A program made the translations under genes and the position numbers. This document shows, piece after piece, positions 34,801 to 42,660 of a DNA stretch of 64,000 nucleotides. Origin of the DNA: Anomaloglossus baeobatrachus (Eukaryota > Chordata > Amphibia > Anura > Aromobatidae). Every line of letters begins with the position of its first letter. The first letter of the stretch is position 1. The notes beneath the pieces were generated by a model. The model searched no databases. It was not told where the DNA came from and saw only the letters and a list, made by a program, of their open reading frames with translations. Location: positions 114,278,244-114,342,243 of the forward strand of contig NC_134357.1 of NCBI RefSeq assembly GCF_048569485.1, read 5' to 3'.

Positions 34801-36450
34801 GGAGGCCCCTTGGCTTCCAGCACTCCCACTGCGGGTGACAGCGGCCACAGCCGCTGCGACCGTGGGTCGTGCCTGCTCCTCCTCCGTTCCTGACCAAGTC
34901 GCCGGTTCAGGCAGACCGACCTGGCTTCCTGACACCCCGGTTGTGGGGGAACCATGCACCGAGATCTTACCTGGGAGCACTTCCGCTCCTGGACCGGCCC
35001 CAATCTCACCTGCCTGTTCCCCTCCTGCAGCAACAGAACCCCGCTGTGAAATCTCTGGGGACCCCACATTTGCTGTGGTAGCCCCCACCCCACACACTGG
35101 TCCTCCCCCTGCAGCACCCTGCTCTCTGCTTATCCCTGCAGAGGGCAGCAGATCCCAGCTCACAGGCTGATTACTTGTAGAGGCATTGTCACACCTTTCT
35201 CTGACCCCCTCCCCTGTCACAGCTGCAGCTGTGTGTGTGTCTATGGTGTCTGTGCAAGCAGAAATATCAGAGTTCACTCCCCCCTCTCTCACATCATTCA
35301 TAGATAACACATTAACATTGTCAGGAGTCATGTCCGTACTGGCTGAAGGTTCAGCCCTTGGTGGGGGCCCAAACTGGGAGGTTATCTGCCCCAAATCTGT
35401 CCCAAGTAGCACGTTTGCAGGGATCCGATCAGTTACCCCCACCTCTCTCACCCCTCGCCCTGCGCCCCAGTCCACATAAATGTCAGCAACAGGCAGCGCC
35501 GGGTCAATGCCTCCAATCCCGGAGACAGCGAGGGTTTTTCCAGGGATCAAGTCTTGGGGGGACACCATCTCAGGCCGCACCAGAGTCACCTCCGAGGCGC
35601 TGTCTCGCAGTCCTATGGTCACAGACCGGCCGACGGTGACAGGTTGGAAGCTGTCCAGGGACCTACCACCACCCCCACCCACACAATACACCTTGGGCGG
35701 CCCTTGGGACGGGGACGGAGCCGGGGCCTTGGGACGCTGAGGGCACATGGCCTTGAAGTGTCCAGGTAGGTTGCACTGGTGGCACCGTCTTGGCTCTGCC
35801 ACGGGCCTGGAGAGGGGAGTTGAGGGGGACACCCCCTGCAGTCTAGGGGCAGGTGGGGCAGTCGCAGAATTCATCTTACCCCCTCTCCAGGTGCTGCTGG
35901 TGGCTGCTCTCCTGGCCTCAGGAGCCCGATTGTTGGTGTAGTCATCGGCCAGGGCAGCTGTAGCCGTGGACCCCTTTGGCTTCTGGTCTCGGATGAACTG
36001 GCGGAGATCCTCAGGGCAGTTCCACAAGAGTTGCTCCGTGATGAACAAGTCCAGGATCTCCGGTCCGGTGGAAAGCTGCAGGCCTTGGGTCCAGTGGTCG
36101 GCAGCTCGGGCAAGTGCCCGCCGGTGGTCAGCCCAGGAGTCCTTTGGTCCCTTTTGCAGGGTCCGGAACTTCTTGCGGTAGGACTCTGGAGTGAGGTTGT
36201 ACTGTTGGATCAGGGCCCGCTTGATGGTGTCGTAGCCCTGATCTGCCTCAGCAGGCAAGTCCCCAAGGATATCCAGGGCCTTACCCCTTAGACGGGGGGT
36301 CAGGTATTTGGCCCACTGATCCTTGTCCAGATGGTGCTGCAAGCAAGTCCGTTCAAAAGCAGTCAGGAAAGAGTCCAAGTCTCCATCCTTCTCCAGCACT
36401 GGGAAGTCCTCAACACGGACCTTTGGAAGTTTGGTGTTTTTGAAGGTCAC
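31855..36450 (-). CDS. Gag-Pol of the Gmr1-like element (1531 aa)
   Basis: Single long open frame. Approximate order by residue: capsid-like Gag (1-200), a CCHC zinc knuckle in RRCHQCNLPGHFKAMC (about 225), a retropepsin-type aspartic protease (about 270-370), a low-complexity linker, integrase with an HHCC zinc module (about 670-730), a DDE core (VVDYATRYPEAVAL, PYHPQTNGLCERFN) and a GPY-type module (WEGPYLV), then reverse transcriptase (about 1130-1300, AAYLDDIAVFS) and RNase H (about 1390-1500, VVQTDASDFGLGAVL). Integrase upstream of RT separates it from ordinary Ty3/gypsy elements. Confidence 0.93.
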   Translation of the reverse strand: MTFKNTKLPKVRVEDFPVLEKDGDLDSFLTAFERTCLQHHLDKDQWAKYLTPRLRGKALDILGDLPAEADQGYDTIKRALIQQYNLTPESYRKKFRTLQKGPKDSWADHRRALARAADHWTQGLQLSTGPEILDLFITEQLLWNCPEDLRQFIRDQKPKGSTATAALADDYTNNRAPEARRAATSSTWRGGKMNSATAPPAPRLQGVSPSTPLSRPVAEPRRCHQCNLPGHFKAMCPQRPKAPAPSPSQGPPKVYCVGGGGGRSLDSFQPVTVGRSVTIGLRDSASEVTLVRPEMVSPQDLIPGKTLAVSGIGGIDPALPVADIYVDWGAGRGVREVGVTDRIPANVLLGTDLGQITSQFGPPPRAEPSASTDMTPDNVNVLSMNDVREGGVNSDISACTDTIDTHTAAAVTGEGVRERCDNASTSNQPVSWDLLPSAGISREQGAAGGGPVCGVGATTANVGSPEISQRGSVAAGGEQAGEIGAGPGAEVLPGKISVHGSPTTGVSGSQVGLPEPATWSGTEEEQARPTVAAAVAAVTRSGSAGSQGASRRSDSSSPSDQVAAESGGGQDTGPGVLTEDVTVSSILATSSQGFQAALEADDSLKALKEQAAQPPSDSDPERVVWDQGRLYRATVQQGSPEAWPRDRQLVVPYPFRTELLRIAHEIPMAGHLGIAKTKARLNQHFYWPKMGADVAAYCRSCETCQRVGKAGPRPKAPLVSLPIIDEPFRRVAVDLVGPLAIPSSSGKRFILTVVDYATRYPEAVALSSIRADKVATALLEIFSRVGFPQEMLTDRGTQFMSQLMEALCKQVQVRHLVASPYHPQTNGLCERFNGTLKQMLKMLVDSHGRDWERYLPHLLFAYREVPQASTGFSPFELLYGRRVRGPLALVKEAWEGDLATPGVSVIEYVMRFRDKMQALTQLVHDNMAQAQADQKRWYDQNACERTYQVGQKVWVLVPVPQDKLQAAWEGPYLVYQQLNPVTYLVTLDPARGRRKPFHVNMMKAHHEREACALPVCNLPEEGEAETLLDMLAQVRAGGSMEDVEVGHQLLEDQRSQLWATLLPFRGLFTNQPGRTDLAVHHVDTGDHPPIRRSAYRVSLEVQQHMRQEIDEMLKLGVIQASNSAWASPVVLVPKKDRTTRFCVDYRGLNAVTVADAYPMPRIDDLLDQLAGAQYLTIMDPSRGYWQIPLTRKARERSAFITPFGLYESTVMPFGMRNAPATFQRMVNTLLKGLEGYAAAYLDDIAVFSPTWEDHLEHLAQVLRRIHQAGLTIKPGKCQLAMSEVQYLGHRVGGRTLKPEPEKVESIASWPTPRTKKQVMSFLGTAGYYRRFVPCYSSLAKPLTDLTKKKLPSAVDWTVDCETAFRALKDALSSPPVLQAADFTRPFVVQTDASDFGLGAVLSQVDSASQEHPVLYLSRKLLPREVAYSTMEKECLAIVWALQRLQPYLYGRHFIVETDHNPLSWLHTVSGTNGRLLRWSLALQQYNFTIRHKRGRDHGNADGLSRQGEVADGRTGEHRSVLPPSALKRGEV
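31860..31872 (-). other. Polypurine tract of the Gmr1-like element
   Basis: On the minus strand AAAAGGGGGGAGG lies directly against the 3' LTR, the expected primer for plus-strand DNA synthesis. Confidence 0.75.
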
Positions 36451-37102
36451 ATGTGGCTGATGAGGGCCGGAGCTGAGCTAGCTGCAGCTGGTAGTCACGG
36501 TCTGCCTGTCGCTCTCGCTCTTCACGCGCTGCCTGCCGCTCCGCAGCCTCACGCGCTGCTTGCCGTTCCGCAGCCTCAGCGTCACGCGCTGCTTGCCGCT
36601 CCGCAGCCTCAGCGTCACGCGCTGCCTGTCGCTCACGCTCGGCCATGAGTATCTCGTAGGTATCCCGGTCTCCAGCCGTAAGCCTGGCCAAGGCAGCTTG
36701 AAGGAGGGCCTCTGCACCTCTCAGGCCGGAGGGATTGGCAAGTGGTGATCTGCGGCACGCTGCAGAGCCAGGTGATTCACTGTCCATTTCAGAGCGGAGG
36801 ACTGGCATCTGGCTCGTTGAGGACCCTTGGGCGAGCTCCTCCTCATCTTGTCCAGCAGTGCCAGGTTGTGCAATGTCCTCTGCAGAGCTGTTCTCTGGCG
36901 TCGGGCTCTTGGAGGGCTCGTGGACAACCTCCTCATTACTGTCCACAGCACCGTCCTCCCTCTCTTCGGCTCCTGCTTTAGCATTGGCCAGTTGCCTAGC
37001 TCTGCTCCTGGTGCCATCAGCCATTCTTGCAGACTTTTGGTCACTGACACAGAACTGACACCTGATGCCTCCACACACCTTACAGTATCTGCACTCTGAC
37101 AC
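36410..37102 (-). CDS. Leading gag-type ORF of the Gmr1-like element (230 aa)
   Basis: The start is ATG at 37102, about 125 bases inside the 5' LTR. An N-terminal Cys-rich segment (CRYCKVCGGIRCQFC) is followed by an acidic low-complexity middle and an Ala/Arg/Glu-rich repeated segment (ERQAARDAEAA) predicted to be a coiled coil. It overlaps the start of the long Gag-Pol frame by about 40 bases in another frame. It probably encodes the first part of the Gag function, though no direct homologue is recognised. Confidence 0.6.
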   Translation of the reverse strand: MSECRYCKVCGGIRCQFCVSDQKSARMADGTRSRARQLANAKAGAEEREDGAVDSNEEVVHEPSKSPTPENSSAEDIAQPGTAGQDEEELAQGSSTSQMPVLRSEMDSESPGSAACRRSPLANPSGLRGAEALLQAALARLTAGDRDTYEILMAERERQAARDAEAAERQAARDAEAAERQAAREAAERQAAREERERQADRDYQLQLAQLRPSSATCDLQKHQTSKGPC

Positions 37103-37204
37103 TCTAGTGTTGAGCTAGTCTGAAGACCCCAGCAGCCACAGCTGCTGCAGGCAGTCTTTAGTGTCTGGGAGTATGGGTCTCACACTCACACACACTATTA
37201 TCTC

Positions 37205-37228
37205 GATCCCACCGCTATGCCACCAATA
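37205..37228 (-). other. Primer-binding-site-like sequence
   Basis: On the minus strand, a few bases inside the 5' LTR, TGGTGGCATAGCGGTGGGAT begins with TGG as expected for pairing with a tRNA 3' end (CCA). I cannot name the tRNA. Confidence 0.5.
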
Positions 37229-38518
37229 TGTCACGAACCACCGGGGGGGTCACTCAGAAATCCCCCGCGCTGGCTACCAGTACGTCACAATCGGGGGGTA
37301 ACAAGTGGGGGTCACCCCTCCTTTATACCTCCCGACCGACAGACAGAGCACGTGACGCGCTCTCTAGCGCCCCTCTTATAGTCAGGCCAATTATGGAATT
37401 GCCCGACAATAAGCAAGGAGGCCGCTATACTACTTATGCCGATTATTGAAGGGTCCCCGGTGAGAGTAGGGTATATATTCCCCCGACCTCCGCGGGCGGA
37501 ATATATAAAACCTCCCCGAATCTCACTGGCCTCCCCACAATAATCCTTGGCACAACTCGCTGCCACCAACCGCTTCACGGTAACTATTAGCCGAACACAC
37601 AGACGTGGGATTCAAGATCGAGATAACAGAACAGCCCAAGATTAATTATATAATTTAATCAGCCTAAAGCACACTAGAAACTACAATATATACAATAGGG
37701 AATCTACAGAATATACATATGTCAGAGTACAGTTACAGATAAAGCATGGTTTACAAACAGGCATACACAGTTCCAGCAGTTACCTTGTGCGTCTGGCCAC
37801 AGGGGGGCGCTGTAGACCAGGTTTCCAGGAACTCCCACAGATGTTTCCTACACGTGACCCCCAGCGAAAGAACACTGGAAAATGGCCGAAGTAGGGTTAT
37901 CAACCTGGGCAAATCCAGGTCCCCTCCTACCTTAGTGACCTCAGAGGGAGCACTGCTCCACCCCTGGCTGGAGTTATGGACAAAATCCACAACATGGAAT
38001 ATGGCCATAACTTGGCCTGGGAGCGTCGTAGGCGGACGCCAACGCTCTCATTGTGACAGCTATGAATTTAGCTACAGAATGAGAGGACTCGTGACTTGTC
38101 TACTAGTTCCACATTGGCTGATATCACGCCTGGGGTATTTCCCAAGCTCCCGCTCCCATAAAAAAGGGTGTGCCAGCATCGTCCGCATGCGGAGACACCA
38201 TTTTTATGGTTGCCATATTTATCGGAAATATGGCTTGCGAGATATGAACCATTTTTTACTGGAGTCGTTCTGTCTGGATACTTCCAAGCTTGCTAATTAG
38301 ATAGCAGCTCCTACCACAGGGTCACGGCAGGGAGTCATCCTGTGTCCATTGTTCCCACATCATCTCATCTCCATATCACAGGAGATGGCCATGGAGGTGT
38401 AACACCTTCACAGATGCTGGACATTGAGAACAAGAAGGGAGGGGGCACTGCCAGGGAGTGATGAGCGATTATGACTGGAAGTCATAATTCATCTTCATAT
38501 CCCGGGATTTGCCTCACA
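37229..38518 (-). repeat. LTR (5' LTR of the minus-strand Gmr1-like element)
   Basis: 1290 bp, almost identical to 30567-31859, followed by the cttgc duplication. Confidence 0.95.
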
Positions 38519-38607
38519 CTTGCCTTATAAATTGGGTTGGGACCATCAGTTGTGTTGTGCAGAAGTCTGGTGGATACACAGCTGATAGTCCTACTGAATG
38601 GACTGTT

Positions 38608-39750
38608 AGCTGCTTTTTTTTTTCTTGCCATAATACAAATTCTAAGTAAAGAAAAACGAGTGTCCATCATTACTTTACTTTAAGAAATGAAGGTCAGTCA
38701 GTCCGAAAAATTGGGAAAACTTTGAAAGTGTCTCCAAGTGCAGTGGCAGAAACCATCAAATGCTACAAAGAAACTGGCTCACATGAGGACCGCCCCAGGA
38801 AAAGAAGACCAAGAGTCTCCTCTGCTGTGGAGGATAGGTTTATCCGAGTCACCAGCCTCAGAAATCGCAGGTTAACAGCAGCTCAGATTAGAGACCAGGT
38901 CAGTGCCACACAGAGTTCTAGCAGCAGACTCATCTCTAGAACAACTGTTAAGAGGAGACTTTGTGCAGCAGGCCTTCATGATAAAATAGCTGCTAGAAAA
39001 CCACTGCTAAGGACAGGCAACAAGCAGAAGAGACTTGTTTGGGTTAAAGAAAACAAGGAATGGACATTAGACCAGTGGAAAACTTGTGCTTTGGTCTACT
39101 GAGTCCAAATTTTGAAATCTTTGGATCCAACCACCGTGTCTGTGTGACGCAGAAAAGGTGAATGGATGGACGCTACAGGCCTGGTTCCCACCGTGAAGCA
39201 TGGAGGAGAAGGTGTGATGGTGTGGGGGTGCTTTGCTGGTGACACTGTTGGGGATTTATTCAAAATTGAAGGCATACAGAACCAGCATGCCTACCACAGC
39301 ATCTTGCAGCAGCTTGCTATTCCATCCGGTTTGCGTTTAGTTGGACCATCATTTATTTTTCAACAGGACAATGACCCCAAACACAGCTCCAGGCTGTGTA
39401 AGGGCTATTTGACTAAGAAGGAGAGTGATGGGGTGCTACGCCAGATGACCTGGCCTCCACAGTCACCAGACCTGAACCTAATAGAGATGGTTTGGGGTGA
39501 GCTGGACCGCAGAGTGAAGGCAAAAGGGCCAACAAGTGCTAAGCATCTCTGGGAACTCCTTCAAGACTGTTGGAAAACCATTTCCGGTGACTACCTCTTG
39601 AAGCTCATCAAGAGAATGCCAAGAGTGTGCAAAGCAGTAATCAAAGCAAAAGGTGGATACTTTGAAGAACCTAGAATAGAAGTCATATTTTCAGTTGTTT
39701 CACTTTTTTTTTTTTGTGAAGTATTTCATTCCACATGTGTTAATTCATAG
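38608..39750 (+). pseudogene. Tc1 transposase, broken, with inverted start
   Basis: The N-terminal part (paired HTH) reads LSKEKR then KIGKTLKVSPSAVAETIKCY and RTTVKRRLCAAGLHDKIAAR up to about 39100. The catalytic part from 39166 reads VKHGGEGVMVWGCFAGDTVG, FQQDNDPKHSS (second Asp) and PPQSPDLNLIEMVWGELDRR (Glu), ending VCKAVIKAKGGYFEEPR. It carries frame changes near 38678 and after 39085. The first codons are inverted: at 38608-38643 MARKKKAA reads on the opposite strand. The gene is therefore dead. Its 3' end lies inside the right inverted repeat. Confidence 0.85.
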
Positions 39751-39846
39751 TTTTGATGCCTTCAATGTGAATCTACAATTTTCAGACTCATGGAAATAAT
39801 GAAAACTCTTTGAGAAGATGTGTCCAAACTTTTGGTCTGTACTGTA

Positions 39847-40188
39847 TGTACTTAGATTATCTGGCCACTTTGATAATACTCCATAAAAGCCTTTAGTGGG
39901 AGAACTGATCTTAAAAGAAAAAAAAATACTGTATGGATTATAATCCAATGTTGATACTGAAAAGCCTTTTGTGGGAGATTCTACTCTGGTTATAGGGAGT
40001 GGACACTCTTTGCTATCACTGACATCAACTGATCACAAGAACACAACTGACCGTTCCCTGTTCTCAGCAGTGGTTATATCAGGAGCCTTCCACGGGAAAT
40101 ACCTGATTGTGTTCACTGAAATATGTGGTTGACTTGTTTTTTGGTTTAATATCATATGATGTAACTGTCTTTTCACCCCTTAATTTAG
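39847..40188. other. End of SIRT1 intron 4
   Basis: Intronic sequence between the Tc1 right end and exon 5. There are two partial repeats of aaaagccttttgtgggaga type (39885, 39960). Nothing else is recognised. Confidence 0.55.
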
Positions 40189-40336
40189 GAAATCTTTCCC
40201 GGCCAATTCCAACCTTCTCTCTGCCACAAATTTATTGCTCTGCTGGATAAAGAGGGAAAACTGCTTAGAAATTATACTCAGAATATAGATACACTGGAGC
40301 AAGTTGCAGGCATTCAGCGGAATATACAATGTCACG
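40189..40336 (+). CDS. SIRT1: SIRT1 exon 5 (catalytic histidine exon)
   Basis: The acceptor is taatttag and the donor is G|gtgagg. It reads EIFPGQFQPSLCHKFIALLD and ends with IQCHG. It contains the YTQNID motif, whose Asn and Asp contact the nicotinamide ribose and help catalysis, and the His of QCHG, which is the general base (His363 in human). The residue two before Gln is Asn (QRN-IQCH), where human SIRT1 has Ile. Everything else matches well. It lies about 15.8 kb after exon 4 because of nested transposons. Confidence 0.96.
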
Positions 40337-40512
40337 GTGAGGATTTGTGGTGCATGTTTCATGTAAGGCACTTACGGCCCCATGGGTCATATGATTAACG
40401 TACATATTGGCCCAATCCAACTGCAGAGGAAAACCTATGTATGTTTGGAAACTTCTTGTACTCTGAAGGAAGCGGTCACATGATGCATTGATGGCCTGGT
40501 TATTCCAGTCAG

Positions 40513-40833
40513 AAGGCTATGTACAGTGCGCATTTGGTTGCAGGAATTTCTGCACCAAATCTGCATCTTTTGGTAGAAAAAAAGTCTTTTTGATGTGGTT
40601 TGTTTTCTATCTCCCCCCCCCCCCCCCCTCCACGGGTTTTCTATGCATTCTGGGGTGGAAAACTGCTGAAAGAATTGACATGCTGCAGATTTATTTCTGC
40701 AACGGGAATAAAGAACATGTATCCAAAACTTCAGGATTCTCATTGACTTTGCTGGCTTAGGACTTGGATACAGTGTAGTGACAACTGCACTAAAAAAAAA
40801 TGTATCTAAAATGCACTGTGTGCACATAACCTA
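40513..40833. mobile_element. Diverged palindromic MITE in intron 5
   Basis: The ends aaggctatgtacagtgcgca and gtgtgcacataacct match the GGCTATGTG family. A C-run lies at 40612-40628. It is less palindromic and older than the others. Confidence 0.5.
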
Positions 40834-42074
40834 ACAGTACAGACACTCAACACTATCTCTCAGCAGGATGACATTTGATCCTCACCTCCATCTCTATTTT
40901 TTCTTACTTCCCTTTGTATGGAGATACATGTATCTTCTGCTGCCATCTATATATAATTTTTTTTTTTTCTTTTTTTTGACCCATTTTGTTTAACCTCATC
41001 AGCCCTCGGGCATTTTGTGTTTCTTCGTCGCTCCATTGGGAGACCCAGACGATTGGGTGTATAGCTACTGCCTCCGGAGGCCACACAAAGCATTACACTA
41101 AAAAGTGTAAGGCCCCTCCCCTTCTGGCTATACACCCCCAGTGGGATCACTGGCTCATCAGTTTTCTGCTTTGTGCGAAGGAGGTCAGACATCCACGCAT
41201 AGCTCCACTGTTTAGTCAGCAGTAGCTGCTGACTATATCGGATGGAAGAAAAGAGGGCCCATATAGGGCCCCCAGCATGCTCCCTTCTCACCCCGCTTGT
41301 GGTTTGTAAGGTTGAGGTACCTATTGCTGGTACGGCGACTGGAGCCCACATGCTGTTTTCCTTCCACATCCCCCTGAGGGGCTCTGAGGAAGTGGGATCT
41401 TACCGGCCCCAAAGCCCTGAGGCCGGGCTCCATCCACAGACCCATTGAACCTGCTGGATACGGAGCTGGGTACCGTTCAGGGACATGGCCCTGCACCATT
41501 CAGGTACTCTGTGTCCCCGTACACACAGGCACAGCACACTCCAGACTTGCTGGGTGTGCTAGTGCGCCGGGGACAGTAAAGGGTTACAGTCACTGCAGCC
41601 TAGCTGAGTGACTTTATGTATGGGGAACTACCGCGCCGGACGCTCGGGAGCGGCGGCGCGGCTGGGACTTGTAGTGCGCCGGGGACTTAGCGCCGACCGC
41701 GCTTTTACGGCGGCGGCGCTTATAAATCCAGTCCCCGGCTTTTGCGGCCTAGCTCCGCTTCGTTCCCGCCCCCACCCTGTCAATCAGGGTAGGGGAGAGA
41801 CGCTGTACAATCAGCAGCGCCGAGGGCTGGAGCCTTATTTACATGCTCCAGCCCTCTCACTGGACACTGTGGGACGCCGGTTTCCCGCTCTGACTTGGGG
41901 GCACGCCCACGGCCCGCCCCTACTCACACGAGCTGGAGAGGACGCCGGCAGCCATTCCTGCAGTCCGAGCTGAGAGATCGGACTCTGGGCGACCAGGCAC
42001 AGGACTAGGGCGACCACACACCCGCTTATAGGCGGGCGGTAAGCGGCACCTGAAGTGCTGACCCCACTAAATAC

Positions 42075-42660
42075 CGCAGTTGTCCATTTGTATTTTTATG
42101 CTTACACTGCATAGGTCGCTATTTTTGGCTATATGCCCTCTTAGATGGCGACACATCAGCAGCAGGAAAGCAGGGGTGCTAAGGCACAGGCTTTCTATGC
42201 TGCTTGTATTGCATGTACTGAAGTGTTCATGTGTATTTATGCTTGTATGCTATACACTGCACTGTACGGTCCCTAGTCTGGGCTATTTTCGCCTAGAATG
42301 ACTAGACTACAGCAGCAGAAAAGCAGGGGTGCTGAGGCACAGGTTTTTTCTATGCTGCTTGTATTGCAGGGGTTGCAGTGTTCATTTGTACTTATGCTTG
42401 TATGCTATACATTGCACTGTATGGTCGATATTCTGGGCTATATTCCCCTAGATGGCTAGTCTACAGCAGCAGAAAAGCAGGGGTGCCAAGGCACAGGCTT
42501 TCTATGCTGCTTGTATTGCATGTGCTGCAGTGTTCATTGTACTTTATGCTTGTATGCTATACATTGCATTGTACGGTCGCCATTCTTGGCTCTATGTCCT
42601 AGAGGGCTAGTCGGCAGCAGCATATAAGCAACACAGGCTTTCGATGCTGTTTTTACTGCA
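42075..42660 (+). repeat. Fourfold tandem repeat (about 150 bp) in DIRS B
   Basis: gcttgtatgctatacactgc-type blocks recur near 42241, 42396 and 42548, with a diverged first member near 42098. Each is followed by agcagcagaaaagcaggggt and the block that begins ORF1 in this family. The other DIRS copies here have a single unit. Confidence 0.7.

Larger units (their letters stand above)
30567..38518 (-). mobile_element. Gmr1-like Ty3/gypsy LTR retrotransposon
   Basis: Two LTRs of about 1.29 kb (30567-31859, 37229-38518) start TG and end CA and are flanked by an exact 5-bp duplication cttgc (30562-30566, 38519-38523). The internal region on the minus strand has a gag-type ORF and a long gag-pol frame. 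The pol order is protease, integrase, reverse transcriptase, RNase H; integrase before RT is the hallmark of the Gmr1 group of deuterostome Ty3/gypsy elements. The LTRs differ at only a few positions, so the insertion is very young. It looks whole. It sits inside the Tc1 element and antisense to SIRT1. Confidence 0.93.
26099..39844 (+). mobile_element. Tc1 element split by two nested transposons
   Basis: Terminal sequences agtacagacc and ggtctgtact sit in TA targets (26097-26098, 39845-39846). The inverted repeats are long, about 275 bp: the left arm is 26099-26230 plus 30383-30528, and the right arm is 39573-39844, which also encodes the transposase C-terminus. Without the insertions the element is about 1.64 kb, normal for Tc1. 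A pogo-like element lies in its left repeat and a Gmr1-like element between that repeat and the transposase. The family resembles one found widely in fish, lampreys and amphibians. Confidence 0.88.

Noticed and set aside
33000-36300. Open frames on the + strand across the Gmr1-like element
   Set aside because: They are shadows of the long minus-strand Gag-Pol frame; none has a recognisable domain.
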